From assembly GCA_964486825.1 (NCBI GenBank), contig CAZAQS010000224.1, positions 1-7,845 on the forward strand: DNA of 7,845 nucleotides, in the 5' to 3' direction. Under the pieces are notes generated by a model. It did not search any database, was not told the origin of the DNA, and saw only the letters and a list, made by a program, of their open reading frames with translations. This document shows positions 1 to 5,587 of the stretch, one piece after another. Every line of letters begins with the position of its first letter. Positions within the stretch are counted from its first letter, which is position 1. The translations under genes were made by a program, and so were the position numbers. This stretch comes from CAZAQS01 sp964486825 (lineage in GTDB: Bacteria > Chloroflexota > Anaerolineae > Anaerolineales > UBA4823).

Positions 1-1
1 C

Positions 2-151
2 GGGACGCCGGAAGCCGCCCGCCGCCTGGAGCGCGTCCTGACCACCGACCCGGGCATGGGCGTGATCCGCCACGCCGACGCCGGTTACCCGGAGGCGATC
101 GAGTTCGCCGAGAAGAGCGGCGTCAAGGTGCCGATGCTGAAAAAGGGGTAG
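2..151 (+). CDS. hutU: Urocanate hydratase, C-terminal end (partial at left edge)
   Basis: This is the 3' end of a gene that begins left of the window. The second step of histidine degradation, carried out by urocanate hydratase, is addition of water to urocanate to give 4-imidazolone-5-propanoate, with tightly bound NAD+ as cofactor in the cytoplasm. The frame gives 49 residues and a TAG stop. The segment contains DPGMGVIRHADAGY followed by a short helix and the ending VKVPMLKKG, which matches the conserved C-terminus of the HutU family (about 550 residues in full). The catalytic and NAD-binding parts are outside the window. By hand count the fragment is about 71% GC, with G or C at nearly all third positions, richer than the AT-dotted region that follows. 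The next gene converges on it from the opposite strand, so no operon partner is visible here. Identification rests on recalled family sequence. Confidence 0.88.
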   Translation, partial: GTPEAARRLERVLTTDPGMGVIRHADAGYPEAIEFAEKSGVKVPMLKKG

Positions 152-160
152 GGAACCTCA

Positions 161-264
161 TAACCACGGATTACTTAATGGGCACATCGTTTCGATTGTG
201 ACCTTGGGTGTGAATGAATAGAATTTTTCCAATCCTGAGTGGGTCTTTATACCCTTTGTGGTTA
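161..264. repeat. Convergent gap bounded by a 7-base inverted repeat
   Basis: TAACCAC at 161-167 and its exact reverse complement GTGGTTA at 258-264 bracket almost the whole gap between hutU and the cyclase gene. The right copy includes the TAA stop of the cyclase gene (264-262 read on the minus strand). The outer context (AACCACGG on the left, CTTTGTGGTTAAA on the right) resembles ends of short dispersed intergenic repeats that I recall from environmental genomes. Seven bases 90 apart could also be chance. No open reading frame of note lies inside. Confidence 0.25.
180..203. terminator. Weak hairpin between convergent genes, possible bidirectional terminator
   Basis: CACATCG, a TTT loop and CGATTGTG form an imperfect stem with one bulged base, flanked by GG and CC that can extend it past a mismatch. 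It starts about 30 bases after the hutU stop and lies about 60 bases past the stop of the converging cyclase gene, so it could serve either. There is no T-run directly after it on either strand, so it is not a classical intrinsic terminator. The call rests on position and weak pairing only. Confidence 0.25.
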
Positions 265-3200
265 AATCGATTCAAGCAGTTCTCGGGCAGCCTGCATATC
301 AGGAATATTCACGCCTTCAGTCATGGCGCTGTAGGCCGGCTCCAGCAAGTGGCGGGCCTGTTCCCCCTTACCCTTCTCACCCCATAAGCGTGCCAGGATG
401 AGGGCCGCGCGCAACTCAAGCAGCCTGGCATTCTGCTGCTTTGCCACCTCGATGGCCTGCTGGAGCCAGCCTTCGGCCTGGGCGGCGTTATCCATAGATA
501 CCGACAGAAGCAAAACTGCCCTGAGGCGGCAAAATTCTGCCATCAGGGCGCCTTCTCCCCGAGGATTAAATTCATTCATAACGGTAGAGATCCTATCCAG
601 GCCTTCCTGTGGCATCCCGGAGTCCAGATAGGCCTGGGATTGATTGAAGACCAGGAGAGACCAGAAGATGGGTGGAGAATTTAAACCCTGGTATACATCC
701 ATCCCCCAACCGATCTGCTCCAGGCCTTGCTCTGCACGGCCCAAGCCGACCAGCGCGGCCCCATGCAGGCAGGAACCGATTGCTTTCCAGATGGAAAAAT
801 CATACTCAACTGCCAGGGTATTCAGCTCGTGGGCGTAGGCTTCGGCAAGCTCCATCTCGCCTGTCCAATAATAGAGCAGGCCGGTGTGGAATATGGCATA
901 GGCAATGCTGAAAGGGTGGTTCAACCGTTTTGCCAGGCTGACCGTATCGGTGGCGCGTTGGAGGGCCTTTTCGGGGTAACCCAGCATCCACAAATTTATA
1001 GACGAGGTGATATAACAGGCCACACCGGGATCGGAGCCGAACCCGTAACGGATGGAGCTGCGGCGGTTGGGGATGTAACTGGCGATGGCCTTCTCGAGGT
1101 GCTCCAGGCCCAGGCTTAATCCCATGTAGAACGAGTAATTTGACCCCAAGGTCAGGTGCCCTATCACGCGCATGTCGGCGTCATTGAGACGCTCTGCCAG
1201 GCTGAGGGTGTATTCGCCAATCGGGATGGCTTTCTCATAATCAGCCCGGTAGCTGTAATAGCGAGAAAGACCGCGCAAAACCGGGAAGAGCTGCGGGATC
1301 TCACCCTGCTCCTCGATGAGCTGGAGGGCGCGCGTGTAAGCCTGCTCGACATCGTTGGAAAGGTAACCCTTGGTGAGCAGCAAAGCTGAAGCCAGGCTGG
1401 TCTGCAAGACGATCTCCTGCTGCGCGCGCTCAGGAGTGGAGGGAGTGTTCTTCAGCACGTTCAAAAGATCGCTGGTCAGGTCGATCATGGCATGGTGCCA
1501 GCCCTGGATATCGTAGAACAGCCACAAGCTGTCGAAGAACTTGCCAAGCTGCTCGAGGTCCTGTTCTGTCACCCAATAGCGCCAGGCGGCGCGCAGGTTA
1601 TCGATCTCCAAGGCCAATTCCCGTAAAGCCGGCCCAGATTGATCTCCGGACAATTGCTCCCAGCGACGCTGGATGAAAATTGCAAAATGATCGGCGTAGG
1701 CGCGCAGGGCCTGGGCTTTGTATCCGGGGTTTTCGTCCAGCCGCTCGGCAGCATATTCACGGATGGTTTCGAACATGACAAATCGCGGCTCCCCGTTCCC
1801 CTCACTCACCTGGCGGAGCAGGCTTTTGTCCACCAGGGAGGCGGTACCTTCGATGGGGTCCGCTCCCATCTCCCCCAGAAGCGCGACCCTACCACTGACC
1901 GCCTCGATGGATTCGAAGGTGGCGCCGCCGGGGAAGACCGCAAGCAGCTCGTACAGGCGCTGGCTGGCGAGGTCGAGCAGCTCGTAACTCCAGGCGATGG
2001 TGTTTCTCAGGGTCTGCTGGCGGGCCGGCAGGTCGCGCGCTCCCCCAGATAAAAGGCTGAGACGACTCCCCAACCTGTACAGCAAAGCCTGCGGTGGAAA
2101 TAGCCGGATGCGGGAGGCTGCCAGCTCGATGGCCAGCGGCAAGCCATCCAGACGGACGCATATCTCGGCTACAGCGGGGGCGTTCTCGTTGGTCACCTGG
2201 AAACCGGGTTTGACGGCCTGGGCGCGCTCGATGAACAGCCGCACGGCCTCATATTGGGTCAGGTTTTCGAGGGAGGAGTGTTTGAGGTCTCCGGGGGGCA
2301 AGGAAAGAGGAGGCACAGGAAAGATTTGCTCCCCGCGCAGGCGTAGCGGCTCCCGGCTGGTAACAAGCATTTTTAGATGATGGCAGTCTTGAAGCAGGTC
2401 CACCAATAACGGCCCGGCTGAGGTGACCTGCTCCATATTGTCGAGCAGCAGCAGCATTTCCGAATCCTTCAATTTAGCCTTCAGCTCTTCCACGACAGGG
2501 CGGTAACTGGTTTGGCGGATTCTAAGCGTGTGGGCGATGGCCGGCAGGATGGATTCGGGTTGGCGGAAGGAGGCCAGATCTACAAAATAGACTCCCTGTG
2601 CGAAGTGATCGATCAGATCAGCGGCGGCCTGGAGTCCCAGGCGGGTTTTGCCGGCGCCGCCCGGGCCGGTCAGGGTCAGCATGCGAACGGCAGGGTCCTT
2701 CAAACGTTCCAGGATCTCGGCCAGCTCTACCTCGCGACCGATGAGCGGGGTGGGATGGACGGGAAGGTTATTCGGCTGGCGATCGAGCGAAGCCAGCGGG
2801 GGGAAATCATCGGGCAGGTCGGGATGCGCCAGCTGGTAGACACGCTCAGGATGGGAGAGGTCTCGCATCCTGACCTCGCCCAGATCCAACAGGCCGGCTT
2901 GAGGGGGCAGGGCGTCGCGTACGAGCAACTGCGTGGTTTGGGAGAGGAGCGCCTGCCCTCCGTGAGCCAGGTTGAGCAGCCGGGCAACCCGGTTGAGACT
3001 GCCCCCAGAGTAATCACTGCCGTTGGCTTCGGCTTCCCCGGTCAGGATGGCCATGCGGACCTTGAGGTCACCAATCTCTTCCCACGGTTCGGCCAGTAAA
3101 GCGAGCTGGGCATCCAGGGCAGCTCCTACGGCGTTGGAAGCGTTGGCGAAGACGGCGCATAAGCCATCCCCTACCGTGCGGAAGACCGAGCCGCCGTTAT

Positions 3201-3324
3201 CGGCGATGGCCTCCCGCAGGATGGCCTCGTGGCGGGAGATTGCCGATTCCATGGAACGAGGGAACCGCTCCCAAAGGCGCGTGCTGCCCTCGATATCGGT
3301 ATAGAGGAAGGTGAAGATCTGCAT
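262..3324 (-). CDS. Class III adenylate/guanylate cyclase domain - STAND ATPase - TPR signalling protein
   Basis: This is a 1020-residue soluble regulator with three parts. Residues 1-165 are a class III nucleotide cyclase domain starting FLYTDIEGSTRLWE. Metal-binding aspartates are D10 and D53 (VGDG), the transition-state pair is N111 and R115 (SLNRVARL), and D104 sits at the purine-selecting position. The partner lysine of that position is replaced by R49. Residues 190-530 are an NB-ARC/AAA-like STAND ATPase: Walker A GPGGAGKT (220-227), Walker B LLLLDN with D295, TSR (322-324), GLPL (394-397), then ETIREYAAERL (519-529) in a winged-helix part. Residues from about 560 to the end are TPR-like helical repeats. 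No DNA-binding domain or membrane segment is evident. The start is supported because family members begin a few residues before TDIEGST; no strong Shine-Dalgarno sequence precedes it. Known STAND proteins use ATP to switch between closed and oligomeric states, and cyclase domains work as dimers, so ligand binding to the TPR part could control cyclase pairing (inference). The gene lies 133 bases downstream of the membrane-GAF-HTH gene on the same strand. Confidence 0.88.
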   Translation of the reverse strand: MQIFTFLYTDIEGSTRLWERFPRSMESAISRHEAILREAIADNGGSVFRTVGDGLCAVFANASNAVGAALDAQLALLAEPWEEIGDLKVRMAILTGEAEANGSDYSGGSLNRVARLLNLAHGGQALLSQTTQLLVRDALPPQAGLLDLGEVRMRDLSHPERVYQLAHPDLPDDFPPLASLDRQPNNLPVHPTPLIGREVELAEILERLKDPAVRMLTLTGPGGAGKTRLGLQAAADLIDHFAQGVYFVDLASFRQPESILPAIAHTLRIRQTSYRPVVEELKAKLKDSEMLLLLDNMEQVTSAGPLLVDLLQDCHHLKMLVTSREPLRLRGEQIFPVPPLSLPPGDLKHSSLENLTQYEAVRLFIERAQAVKPGFQVTNENAPAVAEICVRLDGLPLAIELAASRIRLFPPQALLYRLGSRLSLLSGGARDLPARQQTLRNTIAWSYELLDLASQRLYELLAVFPGGATFESIEAVSGRVALLGEMGADPIEGTASLVDKSLLRQVSEGNGEPRFVMFETIREYAAERLDENPGYKAQALRAYADHFAIFIQRRWEQLSGDQSGPALRELALEIDNLRAAWRYWVTEQDLEQLGKFFDSLWLFYDIQGWHHAMIDLTSDLLNVLKNTPSTPERAQQEIVLQTSLASALLLTKGYLSNDVEQAYTRALQLIEEQGEIPQLFPVLRGLSRYYSYRADYEKAIPIGEYTLSLAERLNDADMRVIGHLTLGSNYSFYMGLSLGLEHLEKAIASYIPNRRSSIRYGFGSDPGVACYITSSINLWMLGYPEKALQRATDTVSLAKRLNHPFSIAYAIFHTGLLYYWTGEMELAEAYAHELNTLAVEYDFSIWKAIGSCLHGAALVGLGRAEQGLEQIGWGMDVYQGLNSPPIFWSLLVFNQSQAYLDSGMPQEGLDRISTVMNEFNPRGEGALMAEFCRLRAVLLLSVSMDNAAQAEGWLQQAIEVAKQQNARLLELRAALILARLWGEKGKGEQARHLLEPAYSAMTEGVNIPDMQAARELLESI

Positions 3325-3384
3325 GTCAAAACTTTACCATAAAATGTAGAAAAAGCCCCTTCACAGGCATAAAGATTCCGGTCT

Positions 3385-3413
3385 ATTAAACTACTCATGC
3401 CGCCAAGAGTAAA
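3385..3413 (-). promoter_or_regulatory. Candidate sigma70-type promoter of the cyclase/STAND gene
   Basis: Read on the minus strand, TTTACT (3413-3408) and TTTAAT (3390-3385) are separated by exactly 17 bases. They match the -35 and -10 consensus at 4 and 5 of 6 positions. Transcription would begin near 3378, giving a leader of roughly 54 bases before the ATG at 3324. The promoter lies wholly in the 133-base gap after the upstream gene, so the cyclase gene may be transcribed separately as well as by readthrough. This is a consensus match by eye, without experimental support. Confidence 0.4.
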
Positions 3414-3457
3414 CGGCCTGGATTTTTTTCGTTCTAGGAATGGTGGAAGAGTGGAAA

Positions 3458-5218
3458 TCACATTGTCAAAAGCGTTTTCTCTTTTTCCAGTACCAGACGG
3501 GCCAGGCCGCGCAGGGCATTGCGGCGGGTGCGGTTGAAAGTGCCTTCGGAAATATACAGGCGAGACATGATTTCGCGGTTTGGCACGCATTCCACGTAAG
3601 CATCGTGCAGGACGATGTAGTTATGCCAGACGCGTGGCAGGGGCTCGGCCGGGCGTGGGCCGGGTGGCCGCAGGGATTCGATGGCCTCGACCAGGACACG
3701 TTGCAGCTCTTTGCCGCGCTCGATATGCGAGCTACCCTGCACCTCCACCCAATCCACCAGGCCAAGCTGACCGAGGGCGATATAGTCTGGAAGCTGCCGC
3801 AAGCCCTCCTCCACCATCTTGACCAGCTCGGGTGGCGGGTTGCTCGCCAGGGTCTCCATCAGCTCACTAGCCTTCAAGCGCAGGTCAAAATCACTGGATT
3901 GCACCTCGGAAAGAAGTTGGCGTAGTTTTTCAGCCTTGGCAGGCTGCTTATCCCTGAGCGCCACAATCGTCCCGACCCGTTCGGCTACCTCGGCCAGCAG
4001 ATCCAGATCGTCCTGGGCGTAGGCCAGGCGCTTTTCCGGCATGCCCAGCCCAATGGCCGCCTTCTGGACTCCTGCTTCGAATACCGGGGCAATCCAGACG
4101 ATCTCGCGCAGCCGTCCTTTATCAGGTGGGGACAGGTCTTCGTATTCTACATCGCGTGGGTCGAGCTGCCGCCCGACCAGCAGTGAGCGGAGGGAGGCTG
4201 TCACGGTGTAGGTTTGGCCCTGGCGCACGGCGATAAAACCCCCCGAGGCCCGCAAGGTGCGGCACAACAGGTCCAGGCCTTCTTGGAGGCAACGCCCGAG
4301 ACTATCTTCATCAAGCATATCGCTTTCGATCTGTCGAAGCTGGCGGCGGACGGAGCTTACGTTGCGGATTCGCAGCCGTTCCAAGAACTCGCGCCCCAGG
4401 TCATATACCGAGTGCGTCAGTATGGCGAACATGGTGATGGCGCCAACAAGCTCTGGTTGCATTCCTCCCAGCCAGGCCAGCAGGCCGTAGAAGCCCGCCA
4501 GCCCCAGGACAGCCAGGCCTGAAATGGGCATGTCATGAAGAGTGGTTCGCCGTTCAACCAGTATTTGATAGCGGGCAACGGATAAGCCCAGCAGAGTCAC
4601 GCCACTGAAGATCAGCAGATCCTGCACCAACCTGGGCAAGGGAGGGGTGATGGCGAGTGCCAGGATGCCGTAACCGACGGCCAGCATGGGGAAGAAAGAG
4701 GCCAGGAGCAGGAAGCGGCCCTGGGGTTTTAACCCGATCCTGTTGCCGGAGAGCAGGTTGTACAGGATCCCGCTTCCGCACAAAACCTGATACAAGCCGT
4801 AAACGATATAAGGCAGGCCCACGCCCATGCGCCCTACCCACAGCAGGTTCTGCCTCTCGCTGACGAAGGCTTCCCGGGTGCTGGCCAGCAGGAGCGCTGT
4901 GAGAGTCCCCAGGAGATAGATGGCGATCTTTAACCAGCGCAACCCTTTCTGGCGGTGACTCGTCAATAGGTTGTAGGTCAGGCTGTACCAGGTTGCCAAC
5001 CCAACCACCAGCAAGACGGCCCGGAGAGCGGTAGCGCCGGGAATCTGGTGGTAGAAGTTCAAGAAAGCGCTGGAGAAAAACAAGGACAGGGCCAGCAGGA
5101 CAAGCACGGCTCGCAAGGTGATTTTGCTCGGAAAACCCCTTCCGAGCAGATAGAAGGCCAGCCAGAGCGTGACTGTCATGGAGGCAAAATCAACCGCGCG
5201 AGTCAGAATGGGTAGCAT
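3458..5218 (-). CDS. Multi-pass membrane protein with GAF domain and C-terminal helix-turn-helix
   Basis: I do not recognise a named family. From the ATG at 5218 the protein has 586 residues. The first 270 contain about eight or nine hydrophobic helices (near 8-28, 34-53, 64-84, 95-113, 127-148, 168-191, 199-216, 232-251 and 256-272), like the membrane sensor half of some histidine kinases. Residues 291-421 look like a GAF domain: a helix, the strand SGGFIAVR, a central strand IVWIAPVFEAG, a GLGMPE strand, and the closing DDLDLLAEVAERVG helix. Residues 537-581 carry a helix-turn-helix, with REIMSRLYISEGTFNRTRRNALRGL as two segments around ISEGTF, of the LuxR or sigma region 4 sort. No kinase motifs are present, so this reads as a membrane-bound one-component regulator rather than a sensor kinase (inference). 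The ATG is preferred because CAGG lies five bases upstream. A TTG at 5245 would add nine residues, but it overlaps the likely promoter and has no ribosome site. The signal sensed and DNA targets are unknown. Confidence 0.75.
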   Translation of the reverse strand: MLPILTRAVDFASMTVTLWLAFYLLGRGFPSKITLRAVLVLLALSLFFSSAFLNFYHQIPGATALRAVLLVVGLATWYSLTYNLLTSHRQKGLRWLKIAIYLLGTLTALLLASTREAFVSERQNLLWVGRMGVGLPYIVYGLYQVLCGSGILYNLLSGNRIGLKPQGRFLLLASFFPMLAVGYGILALAITPPLPRLVQDLLIFSGVTLLGLSVARYQILVERRTTLHDMPISGLAVLGLAGFYGLLAWLGGMQPELVGAITMFAILTHSVYDLGREFLERLRIRNVSSVRRQLRQIESDMLDEDSLGRCLQEGLDLLCRTLRASGGFIAVRQGQTYTVTASLRSLLVGRQLDPRDVEYEDLSPPDKGRLREIVWIAPVFEAGVQKAAIGLGMPEKRLAYAQDDLDLLAEVAERVGTIVALRDKQPAKAEKLRQLLSEVQSSDFDLRLKASELMETLASNPPPELVKMVEEGLRQLPDYIALGQLGLVDWVEVQGSSHIERGKELQRVLVEAIESLRPPGPRPAEPLPRVWHNYIVLHDAYVECVPNREIMSRLYISEGTFNRTRRNALRGLARLVLEKEKTLLTM

Positions 5219-5236
5219 TACAACCTGCCTGGATAT

Positions 5237-5265
5237 AATATACAATAATTAAACATTATAGTCCA
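5237..5265 (-). promoter_or_regulatory. Candidate promoter of the membrane-GAF-HTH gene
   Basis: The gap is strongly AT-rich. On the minus strand TGGACT (5265-5260) and TATATT (5242-5237), 17 bases apart, match the -35 and -10 consensus at 4 and 5 of 6 positions, and would start transcription near 5230, just ahead of the ATG at 5218. A perfect TATAAT also occurs at 5260-5255 but has no convincing -35 box at 16-18 bases. Either box makes translation from the TTG at 5245 less likely. The choice between boxes is uncertain. Confidence 0.4.
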
Positions 5266-5302
5266 TAATTTGTTGGGAGGATGAGGCTGAGATAAGCAGC
5301 GC

Positions 5303-5575
5303 ATGATGGACGAGAACCTGGTTTACTGGATCGACCAGCAGCGGGCCAAAATCCTGGAAGTGGATCCAACTGCGCTGGTCACTGTCAGCTTTCCGGCCAA
5401 CAACAGCGGGCAGACGACGGTCAACCCCCGACCGGCCATCCTTGAATCGACCACCGACTTCGTCGATCCACACGCTTACGCGGGCTGGGGTCTGAGGGTG
5501 AAATCGCAGATGCGCTGGCGCCGCTCAAGCGGCCGGACCCGTGCAGCAAGGAACCCTGAGCGGCAGGAAGTTTAG
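5303..5575 (+). pseudogene. Relic of a cellulase-like (GH5-type) glycoside hydrolase
   Basis: A 90-codon frame opens with MMDENLVYWIDQQRAKILEV, followed by DPTALVTVSF and, further on, RPAILESTTDFVDPHAYAGW. This resembles the middle of TIM-barrel cellulase-family glycoside hydrolases, where a helix of the type WxDQxRxAILEVDPTALVTV is followed by a strand ending in D-x-H-x-Y. Similarity seems to start before the Met (DKQR at 5291-5302) but is cut by an in-frame TGA at 5288-5290. It stops near 5494, after which the frame becomes Arg-rich and unrelated, ending at a TAG at 5573-5575. The barrel's other strands, catalytic glutamates and signal peptide are absent, and only about 65-70 residues of a protein that usually has several hundred remain. 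It sits head-to-head with the membrane-GAF-HTH gene and tail-to-tail with the protease. A short expressed hypothetical protein is possible but less likely. Family assignment is from recalled sequence. Confidence 0.5.
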
Positions 5576-5587
5576 CTGCTCACCAAA

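Noticed and set aside
2512..3099. A 195-codon plus-strand frame opposite the cyclase gene
   Set aside because: It lies wholly antisense to the cyclase and STAND coding region, whose motifs are clear, and its translation shows no recognisable domain. It is a shadow of GC-rich coding DNA.
3326..3340. A five-codon upstream reading frame (ATG GTA AAG TTT TGA) ending one base before the cyclase ATG on the minus strand
   Set aside because: It could allow translational coupling, but it has no ribosome site of its own and a frame this short arises easily by chance in AT-rich DNA.
3421..3430. Seven-T run in the gap between the two regulator genes as a terminator
   Set aside because: The T-run is on the plus strand, where no gene needs it, and there is no stem before it. 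On the minus strand it is an A-run.
3440..3925. A 161-codon plus-strand frame opposite the GAF-HTH gene end
   Set aside because: It is antisense to the HTH and linker region, has no promoter or ribosome site, and its sequence reads as reverse-strand coding shadow.
5249..5473. A 74-codon minus-strand frame between the protease and the membrane protein
   Set aside because: It overlaps the glycoside hydrolase relic on the other strand, and its translation has no recognisable features, while the plus strand does.
5518..5540. GCCGC/GCGGC palindrome near the end of the glycoside hydrolase relic as a terminator
   Set aside because: The stem has five pairs with a four-base loop but no T-run after it on either strand, and it lies in GC-rich sequence where such palindromes are common.
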